Assembly: GCA_009692585.1 (NCBI GenBank)
Contig: SHYX01000002.1
Coordinates: 124,001 to 188,000, forward strand
Origin: Myxococcales bacterium
Lineage (GTDB): Bacteria; Myxococcota; UBA796; SXON01
Direction of reading: 5' to 3'
Length of the DNA: 64,000 bases
Shown here: positions 33,724 through 42,777 of the stretch, piece after piece
Position numbering within the stretch: position 1 is the stretch's first letter
How the letters are laid out: each line of letters starts with the position of its first letter
Notes under the pieces: model-generated
Databases searched by the model: none
Told to the model about the DNA's origin: nothing
The model's input: only the letters and a program-made list of their open reading frames with translations
Made by a program: the position numbers and the translations under genes

Positions 33724-35655
33724 ATGCGTCAGTCGGTTCGGTTCTTCTCCTTCGCGCTCGCCCTGTGCCTTCCGGGGCTGGCCTGGGCTGGCGGTACGGC
33801 GGTGGTGGCGCCGCTGGTCTCCGCCGGCGTCGATGGAAAGGTTACGAACAACCTCACCAGTATCCTCGGGTCGGAGCTGGACTTCTCCGGCTTCTACGAC
33901 ACGGTGGTCGAGGTGGCGGCGCCCTCGTCACTCAACATCTCCTGCCTCAGTTCGACCAGTTGCCTGGGTGGGATCGCCAAGGCAAACGACGCCGACGCGG
34001 TGATCACCGGGTCGATTGCGCCCGGGGGCTCCGGCCTGAAAGTCAACCTCGTCCTCTACGATGCGAAGAAGAACGCGATCGTGCGAAAGAAGAGCTACGA
34101 CCTGACGACCGAGGTATCGGCCCTGACCTCGGCCGCGCCGCGCATGGTCAAGGAGATCACCGGGAGAGGAGCGGCGGCCGTCGAGGAGGAACAGTTGGCC
34201 AAGGCTGAAATCTTCGAAGATGAAGAAGAATTTGACATGGAGGACGGCGATCTGAAGGGGAAGACTCGCTTCACGCCGGAGACCAAGAAAAAGGGCAAGA
34301 TCGAGGACGCCGAGGACGCCGAGGACGCCGATGACGCCGATGACGCCGCCGAGCGGGCCGCCGCGCTCGCCAAGGCCAAAGTCACCATCGAAGCCAAGGC
34401 CAAGCGGGACGCCGAAGCCAGGGCCGACGCGGAGGCCAAGGCCAGGGCCAAGGCCGAGTCTGAGGAAGCGGCCCGGGTGGCAGCGGAAGCCAAGGCCAGG
34501 GCCAAGACGGAAGCCGAGGCTCGGGCGCGTCGTGAGGCGGAGGCGCGTGCGGAGGAAGAAGCGCAGGCGAGGGCAGTCGCGGCGGCCAAAAAGAAGAAGC
34601 CAAGCAAGTCGGAAGAGGAGGAGCTCGAGGAAGAGCTGGCGAACTTCTCCTTCGGCGGGGGCGGCAAGGTCTCCGGCGAGGACGCCCCTTCGGCCAATGT
34701 CAAGCCCACCGTCGAGGAGGAGGAGACGGACGAGGAAGAGGGGCCCAAGGATACCCGGTCGTTTTCGGAACGCTACGCGTCCACCGCCCCCAAGCCGACC
34801 AAGAGTCCCGCCAAGACGACCACGTCGAGGGCGCGCGTGGACGAGGAGGACGAGGCCGAGGACCCTGTAGACGAGGACGAGGAGACCGCCGCCGAGCCGG
34901 AAGCCGAAGAGGAGGACGACCGCCCGCGCGCCGCGCCGTCGCGCGAGAGTCGAGAGGAAGAGGAGGAGGAGCCGCGCGCGTCCGCCCGCAGGACCGCCGC
35001 GGACGAGGAAGAGGAAGAAACCCCCCGCTTCGGCGCCCGGACCCGGGTGGAGGAGGAAGAGGCCGATGAGCCGCCGCCGCCCCGGAAGCGCGTCAGCAGC
35101 GTCGAGGACGACGACGAGCCCCCGCGCCCTCGGATCGACGACGACGCGACCTCGAAGTTCGGGATCCTCGTGCGCGGGGGCTGGGCACGCTACGGCACGC
35201 TGGATTTCGTGACCTACGGAGTCGAACTCGCGATCCCCGTCTCCAAGCGTTTCGTGATCCTCGCGGGGGTGGAGGGCGCGTCGACCAACCGGAACTACAA
35301 AGAAGAGGAACGTGCGGCGATCGCCGCGGCAGCCGGAGTGACGCCCGAGCAGATCCAGGATTGGAACGCGATCCTGCCGATCGACGTCGGCCTGGTGTAC
35401 AAGGTGCCGACCTCGGCCATCCAGCCCTATGTGGGCGCTGACTTCCTCGCCGTGGTGTACACCGCGAACGGAGACTTCGCTTTTGGCGGTCGCGTACGCG
35501 GTGGATGCGATTTCATGGTCAGCGACAACTTCGGCTTCAACCTTGATGGCGCGATCGGATACCTCGCGGGCGACAAGTTTGATCTCATCCAGGTCGGGTT
35601 GGCCGATGTCGGCCTGTACCCGGAGGTCAGCCTTGGGACGGTTCTGGGGTTCTGA
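33724..35655 (+). CDS. Exported protein: TolB-like N-domain, acidic coiled coil, C-terminal beta-barrel
   Basis: ATG 33724 gives 643 residues. The signal peptide VRFFSFALALCLPGLAWAGG is followed by a domain of about 130 residues resembling the FlgO/TolB N-terminal fold (AVVAPLVSAGVDGKV, ADAVITGSIAPGGSGLKVNL). A region of about 320 residues then consists almost only of Glu, Asp, Ala, Lys and Arg, with a coiled-coil part (EARARREAEARAEEEA). The last 170 residues look like an outer-membrane beta-barrel (ARYGTLDFVTYGVELAIPVS, ending GTVLGF). It may sense or tether envelope layers. No named family was recognised. Confidence 0.7.
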   Translation: MRQSVRFFSFALALCLPGLAWAGGTAVVAPLVSAGVDGKVTNNLTSILGSELDFSGFYDTVVEVAAPSSLNISCLSSTSCLGGIAKANDADAVITGSIAPGGSGLKVNLVLYDAKKNAIVRKKSYDLTTEVSALTSAAPRMVKEITGRGAAAVEEEQLAKAEIFEDEEEFDMEDGDLKGKTRFTPETKKKGKIEDAEDAEDADDADDAAERAAALAKAKVTIEAKAKRDAEARADAEAKARAKAESEEAARVAAEAKARAKTEAEARARREAEARAEEEAQARAVAAAKKKKPSKSEEEELEEELANFSFGGGGKVSGEDAPSANVKPTVEEEETDEEEGPKDTRSFSERYASTAPKPTKSPAKTTTSRARVDEEDEAEDPVDEDEETAAEPEAEEEDDRPRAAPSRESREEEEEEPRASARRTAADEEEEETPRFGARTRVEEEEADEPPPPRKRVSSVEDDDEPPRPRIDDDATSKFGILVRGGWARYGTLDFVTYGVELAIPVSKRFVILAGVEGASTNRNYKEEERAAIAAAAGVTPEQIQDWNAILPIDVGLVYKVPTSAIQPYVGADFLAVVYTANGDFAFGGRVRGGCDFMVSDNFGFNLDGAIGYLAGDKFDLIQVGLADVGLYPEVSLGTVLGF

Positions 35656-35658
35656 GGC

Positions 35659-36180
35659 TCAGATCGCGATGACCACCGCGACGCCGACGAGCACCAGTAG
35701 GAAGGCGATGACCCCGATCGCCAGAAGTGCCGGCACCGACGCGGCCGACACCATGCCACGGACCCTTCGCTCGGCGCTCGGCGCCGAAGGAGGGCGCGCC
35801 GTCGGACCCCCCTTCCGGATGCCCTGCCAGCCCGCAATTCTCCGCGTTCCGGAGTGGGCCGGGGGCTCGATCGCCAGGAGCGCGAAGATCTGCGCGAACC
35901 AGGGCAGGGCGTAGACTGGGATCAGGTCGTCGCTGCCAACGTCGGGACGCAGGTGCGACGTGATCGGGATCTTACCGGTGTAGATCGCCTCACGAACGGC
36001 GTAGAAGCTCTGGCGTGGCAACACCGCCCCGTCGGGCAGGAAGACGTCGAAACGCCGCGGGACCTGGTCCGCGCCCGGGGCCTCGAAGCGGGTGAAACAC
36101 GCGGGGCAGACGACCTCTTCACCGGGGCCGGCTTCGAGCGGATTGGTACAGTCAGGGCAGGCGACACGCACCCCAGCCAC
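35659..36180 (-). CDS. Zinc-ribbon, GYF-like, tail-anchored membrane protein
   Basis: From GTG 36180 the protein has 173 residues. A zinc ribbon (CPDC near the start, CPAC about 15 residues later) is followed by a small domain with FDVFLPDGAVLPRQSFYAVR and a LIPVYALPWF end, reminiscent of GYF_2-type domains. A disordered linker then leads to one C-terminal membrane helix (LLAIGVIAFLLVLVGVAVVI). This layout suggests a cytoplasmic sensor on a tail anchor. A start at 36228 would overlap selB by 23 bases, so the shorter form is preferred. Function unknown. Confidence 0.65.
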   Translation of the reverse strand: MAGVRVACPDCTNPLEAGPGEEVVCPACFTRFEAPGADQVPRRFDVFLPDGAVLPRQSFYAVREAIYTGKIPITSHLRPDVGSDDLIPVYALPWFAQIFALLAIEPPAHSGTRRIAGWQGIRKGGPTARPPSAPSAERRVRGMVSAASVPALLAIGVIAFLLVLVGVAVVIAI

Positions 36181-36205
36181 GTAGCGCGTCGGATACGGCG
36201 CGGGG

Positions 36206-38014
36206 ATGTCCGACCTCGTCCTTGGCACCGCCGGTCATGTCGATCACGGCAAGACCTCGCTGGTGCGGGCCCTCACCGGCGTCGATCTCGACCGGCTCCC
36301 GGAGGAACGGGCGCGAGGAATCACCATCGTCCTGGGCTTTGTGCCACTGGTGTTGCCGGACGGCAGGGTCGCCGGCCTGGTGGACGTTCCCGGGCACGAG
36401 ACGCTCGTGCGCACCATGGTTTCGGGGGCGACGGGGATGGACGCGGTGATGCTGTGCGTCAGCGCCGTCGAGGGCGTGATGCCGCAGACGCGGGAGCATC
36501 TGGCCGTCCTGCGCCTGTTGGGCGTGCCCCGCCTGATCGCCGTCCAGACCATGGCCGATCTCGTCGATGACGAGCTGCTCGGGTTGGCCGCCGACGAGCT
36601 GCGGGAGCTGCTGGCGGACACGCCCTGGCCCGACGCCCCGATCGTGGCCACCAGCACGCTGACCGGGCGGGGCCTCGAGCCGCTGCGGGCGGTGCTGGGC
36701 GCGCTGCCGACCTCGGGGCGCGCCGGCGACGGGCCGTTCCGCATGCCGGTGGACCGGGCGTTCGTTCGCCGGGGTTTTGGCACCGTCGTCACCGGAACGG
36801 TGTGGGGCGGGCGATTGCACGACGGCAACGAGGTCGACGTCTTTCCCGGCGGCCATCGCGCGCGGGTCCGCGGCATCCAGGTGCACGGTCGCTCGGTCAG
36901 CCACGCGGCGGCGGGCTCGCGGGCGGCGCTCAACCTCACCGGCCTCGAGATCGACGACGTGGGCCGGGGGATCTGGGTGGCGTCGGCCGGCGCCATCGAA
37001 GACTGCCGCGTGATCGACGTGACCTACCATCATCTGGAGACCTCGCCGCTCCTCCTCGGAGAACCCGGGGTCCTGGTCCTGCACGGCACGCGCGAGGTGA
37101 GCGGCCGGCTGTACCCCATCGGGGCCGAGGGGCTCGAGCCGGGCCAGTCCATCGTGGCGCAGCTCCATCTGGCTGAGGCGCTGCCTTGCCTGCCAGGCGA
37201 TCGGTTCGTGGTGCGGAGGGCGTCGCCGGCGGCGACCCTCGGCGGGGGCCTGGTCCTCGACCCCTGGACGACGGTCATCCGGAGGCGTCGCCACACCGAG
37301 GCGCTGGTGGAGCTTCATCGGCTGGCGGCCGGTGATCGGGTGGTCTACCTGGAACGGGCGGGGACCGCCGGAATGACCGAGGCGCACTGTGTCGCGCGCT
37401 GCGGCGCGCTCGTGGGAACCCGACTGGGCGAGCGCCGCTACGCAGATGGCGCCGTCGCCGCCTTCCGCGACGCCCTGCTCAAGGGGCTTTCCGATCGGCA
37501 CGCGGCCGAGCCCCTGGCCCCCGGGGTCAACCGGAAGGCCGCCTGGGTCGGGGCGCTCCGGGCGTTGGACGAACGCACCTTCCTCACCTTGCTGGAGGGT
37601 GAAGCGGCCGCGGGCCGCGTGCGGCTCGACGGGGGCCGCGTGCGGCTGCCGGAGTGGCAGGTGCGACTGAACGCGGACCAGACCGCGTGGACGGCGTCGG
37701 TGCTGGCGGCTGCCGAGGCGGCTGGGTACGACGGCGCCGAGGTGCCGGCCGCGCGCCCCGACCACGACGCGCTGGTGTTCCTTCTCCGCGACCGAGGCGA
37801 AATCGAGATCATCGCGGGGAGGACCTACTCCGGTCCGGTCCTGGTGCGGCTCGCCGAGCTGGTGAGGGGCCACTTCGCAGAGCACCCCACGCTCGAGCCT
37901 GCGGGCTTCAAGACCCTCACCGGGCAGAGCCGACGCACCGCGATTCCGCTCTTGGAGTGGCTCGATTCACAGGGGGTGACCCGTCGGGTGGGGGACGCCC
38001 GCGTGCGGGGCTGA
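36206..38014 (+). CDS. selB: Selenocysteine-specific translation elongation factor SelB
   Basis: SelB delivers selenocysteyl-tRNA to UGA codons that are followed by a SECIS element. The 602-residue protein has the G1 loop GHVDHGKTS (10-18), G3 DVPGHET (60-66), the switch RARGITIVLGF, EF-Tu-like domains II and III (DRAFVRRGFGTVVTGTVWGG), and a C-terminal winged-helix part for SECIS binding. The G4 box, normally N/TKxD, reads TMAD (115-118), so the guanine-binding lysine is absent. No selA, selC or selD is in the window. It is divergent from the zinc-ribbon gene with 25 bp between starts. Confidence 0.93.
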   Translation: MSDLVLGTAGHVDHGKTSLVRALTGVDLDRLPEERARGITIVLGFVPLVLPDGRVAGLVDVPGHETLVRTMVSGATGMDAVMLCVSAVEGVMPQTREHLAVLRLLGVPRLIAVQTMADLVDDELLGLAADELRELLADTPWPDAPIVATSTLTGRGLEPLRAVLGALPTSGRAGDGPFRMPVDRAFVRRGFGTVVTGTVWGGRLHDGNEVDVFPGGHRARVRGIQVHGRSVSHAAAGSRAALNLTGLEIDDVGRGIWVASAGAIEDCRVIDVTYHHLETSPLLLGEPGVLVLHGTREVSGRLYPIGAEGLEPGQSIVAQLHLAEALPCLPGDRFVVRRASPAATLGGGLVLDPWTTVIRRRRHTEALVELHRLAAGDRVVYLERAGTAGMTEAHCVARCGALVGTRLGERRYADGAVAAFRDALLKGLSDRHAAEPLAPGVNRKAAWVGALRALDERTFLTLLEGEAAAGRVRLDGGRVRLPEWQVRLNADQTAWTASVLAAAEAAGYDGAEVPAARPDHDALVFLLRDRGEIEIIAGRTYSGPVLVRLAELVRGHFAEHPTLEPAGFKTLTGQSRRTAIPLLEWLDSQGVTRRVGDARVRG

Positions 38015-38025
38015 GGCGGTCGCGG

Positions 38026-39243
38026 TCACAGGCGTACCAGCCGATTCACTCGGTTCAAGAGGCGGAAGCTCGGGGCGCTGCGGAGCGCCGCCAGTTCACC
38101 GCGCAGACCGTCGCGCTCGATGGTGAGGGCCAGGAGCGCATCGGCGGCCGGGGCGGGGGCGCTCCGGACGGGGGCGGAGGCCCACCGCCTCAGGGCGTCC
38201 GCCGTGGCGACGATGGACCTCGCGGCCAGCCAGGCGTCCCGCTCTTTCGCTGGGGGCGCCGCGTTCGGCTTCAGCAGGGCGGCGGCGAGGGCCTCGGCAG
38301 CCGCACCCGTGCCGGGACAGCTCGCGACGACGAGGGGCTCTACCAGCCCGGCGGCAACGGCTTCGGCGACGACGGGGGAGGCCGGCGTCGCCAGCACGCG
38401 GAGGCCGCGATGGAGCGCGTAGAGCACCCGCGTGCGTGCCCCGAGTCGCGCTTCGGCGCCCGGCCGGTCCAGGCACACGGTCAGGTGGTTCCCGGCGGTG
38501 CGGGCGGCCAGCTCCGCGTGCGGCACCCATCCATGAAAGGTGAAGCGCGCCGGCCAGGGGCCGCCCAGCGCGCGGGCGCGAAACCGGGCGAAGCCGGCCT
38601 CGTGGTGGCCTTCGATCGTCCCCCCGAACACATCGACGTGGACCGCCGCGTGCGCCATCGCGAGTTCGATCCCCGCGGAGAGTGTCTCGTCGTCGAACCA
38701 GGTGTTGAACCCGCCCAGCAGCGCCAGTCGTAGGCCGGGACCCCGTGGTTCGCCGCGGGCATCACCGAACTCGGCGGCGCACGGGAGCACGTGGAGCGGT
38801 TCAAGCCCTGGGACCCAGAGCGGCAGCCGCCCAAGGACGCCAAGGGCGCCGAAAAGCGCGTCGCGGCCTGCGTTGCAGATGGTGGAGAAGGCGTCCCCAC
38901 GCGCCAACGCCGGGGCCCAGACCGCGGTTGCTTCGGTGGCCGCCCGCGCGCGGGGCTCAGCCGCCGCGGCTTGCGCCTCGGCGAAGGGATCGCCCGCGAC
39001 GTCGATCCACGTCGGCAACTCGGGATCTACCTCGCCGAGAATGCGGAGCGCGGCGCGGGTCGGGCCGTGGTTCCCCGCGGTCACCATGGCGCGTGGGCGC
39101 ACGGACCTTGCCACCGCGAGCACGTCGTCGCGATGATCGACCACCACCGCCATCTCGCCCACCGCCGCGGCGAAGTGCCGGGTACGGAGCGCGGCAAAGC
39201 CGTGGTCGCCGCGGTCGCCGACGACGAGCACCGACGCGCTCAA
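38026..39243 (-). CDS. Glycosyltransferase-like protein (GT-B type)
   Basis: The 405-residue protein begins with a Rossmann strand (SASVLVVGDRGDHGFAALR) and has a second nucleotide-binding half with RLALLGGFNTWFDDETL and ARFTFHGWVPHAELA, a pattern seen in GT4-like glycosyltransferases. The donor Glu region is weak (LTVCLDRPGAEARLGARTRV), so the assignment is to fold only. The last 45 residues are helical with Leu repeats. Its start overlaps the Wzt-type gene by four bases, which points to synthesis or modification of an exported polysaccharide. Confidence 0.65.
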   Translation of the reverse strand: MSASVLVVGDRGDHGFAALRTRHFAAAVGEMAVVVDHRDDVLAVARSVRPRAMVTAGNHGPTRAALRILGEVDPELPTWIDVAGDPFAEAQAAAAEPRARAATEATAVWAPALARGDAFSTICNAGRDALFGALGVLGRLPLWVPGLEPLHVLPCAAEFGDARGEPRGPGLRLALLGGFNTWFDDETLSAGIELAMAHAAVHVDVFGGTIEGHHEAGFARFRARALGGPWPARFTFHGWVPHAELAARTAGNHLTVCLDRPGAEARLGARTRVLYALHRGLRVLATPASPVVAEAVAAGLVEPLVVASCPGTGAAAEALAAALLKPNAAPPAKERDAWLAARSIVATADALRRWASAPVRSAPAPAADALLALTIERDGLRGELAALRSAPSFRLLNRVNRLVRL

Positions 39244-40682
39244 CGGTCACCCGTTCCGTGGTGATGAGCCAGGAGTCCCCATCGGTGCACGAGTCGGACC
39301 AGGCCGTGGTCCTCCACCGCTTGGACCACCGTGAACTCGTACAGCTGGTTGTGCCACGCCATCGGCCGCACATGGCCACGATCGTAGATGGCGACGCTCA
39401 CCCGGTAGGTGCCCGCCAGCAGCGGAAGCTCGGGGTAGTGGCAAAAGACGGTGTAGACGCCGTGGTAGTGCCCCTTGAGCACCTCGTCGAAGCCGGTGTT
39501 GGGCCCAAAGACATAGGTGCCGTCGTTCCGAAACAGCGCCACCCCGAAGATCGGGTCCTCGATGGGCTCGGTCGTCCGGAAGCTGACCGCCACGACCAGC
39601 GCCTGGCCCGTCTGGAACTGTTGGTGTTCGACGCCGGCCTGGTCGAGGAGTTGGACGCGGAGGATGCGCGCCTCGCCGGTGCCGCTGACCAGCAGGGTCT
39701 CTCCCTCGGCGACGCGCGGCGCCTCGCCCGCTGCCTCGCGGAAGAGCTCGGCGGCGTCGGGGAACGCGGCCGCGTGAAGCACGGCGGCCTGCACGGCCGC
39801 GTCGGTCTCCACCACGGGCCCGGCCGGCTGCGCCAGCACGCGGGAGGATTGCCGGGGCGCCAGCGGTGCCGGCTCCACGGCGTCGCCACGCGATCGAGCG
39901 CTCCGGACCCGCTCCAGGTCCATGTACGCGTCCACCACGTGCCGTGCTGGCCCGCGCGCCCGCGTTCGCCCCTCTTCGAGCCAGACCACCTCGTGACACA
40001 GCGCCCTGACCGCGTGAAGGTCGTGGGTGACCAGGATGAGCGAGGTGCCGCGCTCGAGGAGCGACTCGATGCGGCGTATGCACTTCCGCTGGAAATACTG
40101 GTCGCCCACGGCGAGCACTTCATCGATGACGAGCACATCCGCGTCGACATGCACGGCAACCGAGAATCCCAGCCGAAGCGACATTCCGGTGGAGTAGGTG
40201 CGGATGGGGTCGTCGATGAACTCGCCGAGTTCAGCAAACCGGATGATCTCCGGCATCCGTTGTTCAATCTGCTCGCGCCGCAGGCCAAGGAGTTGACAGT
40301 TCAGCTCGACGTTCTCGCGGCCGGAGAACGCGTCCTGGAAGCCGACGCCGAGGTCGAGCAGGGCCGAGACCCGACCGCGCGCGGTGACGTGCCCTTCGGT
40401 GGGTTCGGTGATGCCGGCCAGCAGGCGCAGGACCGTGCTCTTTCCCGCCCCGTTGCTGCCGACGACGCCGAGGGCCTGTCCCGGTAGAACCGATAAATCG
40501 AGGCCGCGAACGGCCCAATGTTCGCGGTGGTGGTTCCGGCTCCCCAGGAACTCGAAGAAGCGTGATCGGTCATTGTGGTAGATGTCGAAACGTTTTCCGA
40601 GACCGTGGGCCTCGAGGTTCGGCAGCGTCGATGCGACGGAGATGGGAGAGGGGTCCGACACGGGCCTGCGGGTCGTGCGCAT
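39240..40682 (-). CDS. wzt: Polysaccharide ABC-exporter ATPase with C-terminal Wzt domain
   Basis: The N-terminal ATPase (about 25-250) has Walker A GSNGAGKSTVLRLL, a signature reading YSTGMSLRLGFSVAV, Walker B DVLVIDEVLAVGD and switch His VTHDLHAVR. This is the TagH/Wzt subtype, whose signature differs from the common LSGGQ. The C-terminal domain (about 310-460, ARILRVQLLDQAGVEHQQF, FVFGPNTG-like FGPNTGFDE) is the Wzt carbohydrate-binding module that reads the terminus of the O-antigen. The length, 480 residues, fits. The Wzm permease is not in the window. A GTG at 40661 is an alternative start. Confidence 0.87.
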   Translation of the reverse strand: MRTTRRPVSDPSPISVASTLPNLEAHGLGKRFDIYHNDRSRFFEFLGSRNHHREHWAVRGLDLSVLPGQALGVVGSNGAGKSTVLRLLAGITEPTEGHVTARGRVSALLDLGVGFQDAFSGRENVELNCQLLGLRREQIEQRMPEIIRFAELGEFIDDPIRTYSTGMSLRLGFSVAVHVDADVLVIDEVLAVGDQYFQRKCIRRIESLLERGTSLILVTHDLHAVRALCHEVVWLEEGRTRARGPARHVVDAYMDLERVRSARSRGDAVEPAPLAPRQSSRVLAQPAGPVVETDAAVQAAVLHAAAFPDAAELFREAAGEAPRVAEGETLLVSGTGEARILRVQLLDQAGVEHQQFQTGQALVVAVSFRTTEPIEDPIFGVALFRNDGTYVFGPNTGFDEVLKGHYHGVYTVFCHYPELPLLAGTYRVSVAIYDRGHVRPMAWHNQLYEFTVVQAVEDHGLVRLVHRWGLLAHHHGTGDR

Positions 40683-40684
40683 GG

Positions 40685-40701
40685 TACCCTGTCCGGGCGT
40701 C
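40685..40701 (+). promoter_or_regulatory. TAnnnT-CCGGGC element before the nuclease lipoprotein gene
   Basis: TACCCTGTCCGGGC (40685-40698) is identical over 14 bases to the element at 12432. It is preceded by TGG, giving an extended -10, and continues with GTC as in the element at 21962. The coding ATG is at 40718. No -35 was seen. Confidence 0.35.
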
Positions 40702-40717
40702 GAGGTGGCGCAGGGTC

Positions 40718-41347
40718 ATGTTGCTGTTGCTGTCCGCCTGTTCGCTCGACGAGGTTCCGATCGTGGAGGGTCCACACTGCGCTGCGGACGTGCTGGGCTA
40801 CGTCGTGGAGACGCTCGACGGGGACACGGTGAAAGTGGTCACCGCGTCAGACCTCGACTTTGACGCGCAGGCCGTGGCCGACGACACCGGCGACGGCGGG
40901 GGAGTGGCCGCGGGGAATGGCGAGGTGACCGTCTTGACGGTCCGCATGCTGGGGGTGGACGCGCCTGAAATCGCCCACGACGTCGGTGAGGTTGCGGATT
41001 GTTATGGCGTGGAGGCTGAGAACTTCACCCGCGATACGCTCCTGAATCGTCAAGTGGTCCTCAGCTTCGACCGGACCTGCGCCGATGTCTACGACCGGGC
41101 GCTCGCGTACGTCTTTCTGACCGCGGAGGCCGCCACCTTCGACCTCAGCGGGTGCAAGTCCGGCGACTGTACCCTGCCCAGCGCGTCTGCGGCCGACGCG
41201 GTGGTGCTGTTCGACGACGTGATCATCCGGAGTGGCTACGCTCGGGTGTACGAAGAGTTCGACAACATCCGCCTAGCGGACGTCCTGTACGCGTCTCAGG
41301 ACGCCGCGATCGCAAAAAACCTTGGCCTCTGGGCCAGTTGTGAGTAG
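40718..41347 (+). CDS. Staphylococcal-nuclease-like lipoprotein
   Basis: The 209-residue protein has a lipoprotein signal MLLLLSAC (Cys 8). The nuclease fold carries the family residues: Asp in LDGDTVKVV (34-37), first Arg in VRMLGVDAPE (Arg76), Glu99 in GVEAENFTRDTL, and Arg127 in DRALAYVFL. All catalytic positions are present. An acidic/Gly-rich insert (about 46-70) replaces a loop, and a Cys-containing insert (CKSGDC) follows the core. It should act outside the cytoplasm, probably on nucleic acids for nutrient use or defence, which is inference. Confidence 0.82.
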   Translation: MLLLLSACSLDEVPIVEGPHCAADVLGYVVETLDGDTVKVVTASDLDFDAQAVADDTGDGGGVAAGNGEVTVLTVRMLGVDAPEIAHDVGEVADCYGVEAENFTRDTLLNRQVVLSFDRTCADVYDRALAYVFLTAEAATFDLSGCKSGDCTLPSASAADAVVLFDDVIIRSGYARVYEEFDNIRLADVLYASQDAAIAKNLGLWASCE

Positions 41348-41356
41348 GGGAGAAGG

Positions 41357-42280
41357 ATGAGTGCAAACGCCAATAATCCGGCGGTGATCGCGGTTCTCGA
41401 AGAAATCGCCACCTGGAAGTCCAGGGCCGATGACGAATTCTCCGGCTCCATGGCGGAGGTGGACCAGGACGAGGACGCTGCCCGCCGCGCCATCGAGGAG
41501 GCGCAGCGTCAGCTCCTGGCGCTGGCCACGTTACGCGCCGAGCTTCGCGAACGGCAGTCCGAGGTCGCGATGGAGGCGGAGCGCCGCGAGCGCGCGGCGC
41601 TCCGCGAGGGCCTCAGCACCGACCGCACGGTCATCGAAGCGCGCGCGGCGGCGCTCGAGGCCGCCATCCAGGTGCGTGAGGCCGCCCTCGCCAAACAACT
41701 CGAGGATCCTGAGGTGGCCGCCGCGCTCGACGAGTACGAAAAGTTCGTCGAGGTCGAGGCGCAGCTTGGGTCCCTGCCAGCGAGCTACCGTCGCGCGATT
41801 CTCGACCACCACGAACGCGTGCGCCGTCGACTGGAGCCGGTCATCGCGGCCAGCAACGCCGGGCCGCCGCCCCTGGGGCTCGAACCGGTGGGGGTGGGCG
41901 TCCTGTTCGCGGTCGACCCGATCGAGGGCACCCCCGAGGCCCTGGTGGCCGTGCTCCCCGTTCCATTCGCGGTGTGTCGCGACTGGGCAGAGCGAAAGGA
42001 GGACCTGGCTTCGCTCTTCGCCTACCGGGTCGTGGCCGCGGTGTCGCGACTGCTTGCCGCGGTGGGTGCGGGGACGGCCCCCATTCAATACACCGAGCTC
42101 GCCGGTTGTCTCGCGGTTCAGGTCTGGCTGGGCGACTGCGCGCTCACCGGAGACCTCCACGAGCGCGCCCTGGAGGAGATCGATGCGCTCCGCGAGGAAG
42201 CCGACGAACTGTCGGCGGCGGGTATCGAACTGTACGGACTCTGGGTGCGGGCGACGATGCTTGCGGATGAGGAGGGCTGA
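41357..42280 (+). CDS. Coiled-coil protein of unknown function
   Basis: The 307-residue product starts after a strong ribosome-binding site (GGAGAAGG). Residues about 30-140 form a long charged coiled coil (ARRAIEEAQRQLLALATL, RTVIEARAAALEAAIQ). The remainder is a mixed alpha/beta domain (VGVGVLFAVDPIEGTPEALV, GDLHERALEEIDALREEADE). No signal or membrane segment is present. It shares a base with the start of the next gene (TGATG), so the set 41357-43779 behaves as an operon. No family recognised. Confidence 0.65.
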   Translation: MSANANNPAVIAVLEEIATWKSRADDEFSGSMAEVDQDEDAARRAIEEAQRQLLALATLRAELRERQSEVAMEAERRERAALREGLSTDRTVIEARAAALEAAIQVREAALAKQLEDPEVAAALDEYEKFVEVEAQLGSLPASYRRAILDHHERVRRRLEPVIAASNAGPPPLGLEPVGVGVLFAVDPIEGTPEALVAVLPVPFAVCRDWAERKEDLASLFAYRVVAAVSRLLAAVGAGTAPIQYTELAGCLAVQVWLGDCALTGDLHERALEEIDALREEADELSAAGIELYGLWVRATMLADEEG

Positions 42281-42774
42281 TGGCTGGTCTCGAGTTGTTT
42301 CAACGGATGAGCGTGGAGCAGGTGGCCAAGTGGCTGGAGTTGCACCCCTTCGAGATCATCCGGGTGCTCGTCGCCGACGGGACGCTGCCGTCGGACCTCA
42401 GGTTGGATGCGGCCGCGGTTGAACGCGTTCGGGTCACGGGCGGCTTGGAGACGTGGTGGAACGGGGCGCCGACGCCCCAGGGGAACGAAACGCTGGCGCG
42501 GGCGCTGGTGCGCGGGCTGATGGGGCTGCTTCTGGAAAAGGGGTACGTCGAGCCCAACCACGTCCGCGCGGACAACCTGTTTCGCGGCCTGGACGCCGAT
42601 CAACAGCGTGCCCTCCGCCGGTCCGTCAACGCCCTCATCCGGGGAGGGGTGTTCACCAGCGCCATGTCGTCCACCGGTCTCACGGTGGCCGTCGCCACCT
42701 CCCGCGAGGCGGATGCTCGTTCGTTCTCCACCAAGGGTGCGGGGTCGATCGACCGGCTTTGGGACCAGGACTGA
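42280..42774 (+). CDS. Small helix-turn-helix-like protein, unknown
   Basis: The 164-residue protein has an N-terminal segment resembling an excisionase/MerR-type helix-turn-helix (SVEQVAKWLELHPFEIIRVL). A helical region GNETLARALVRGLMGLLLEK and a second helical block with QQRALRRSVNALI follow. No nucleic-acid binding is proven. It is translationally coupled to the coiled-coil gene upstream and followed after three bases by the membrane protein gene. Unknown function. Confidence 0.6.
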   Translation: MAGLELFQRMSVEQVAKWLELHPFEIIRVLVADGTLPSDLRLDAAAVERVRVTGGLETWWNGAPTPQGNETLARALVRGLMGLLLEKGYVEPNHVRADNLFRGLDADQQRALRRSVNALIRGGVFTSAMSSTGLTVAVATSREADARSFSTKGAGSIDRLWDQD

Positions 42775-42777
42775 CGC

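Noticed and set aside
36206..38014. selC (tRNA-Sec) next to selB
   Set aside because: No tRNA-like cloverleaf or CCA end was seen in the gaps on either side, which are only 11-25 bp.
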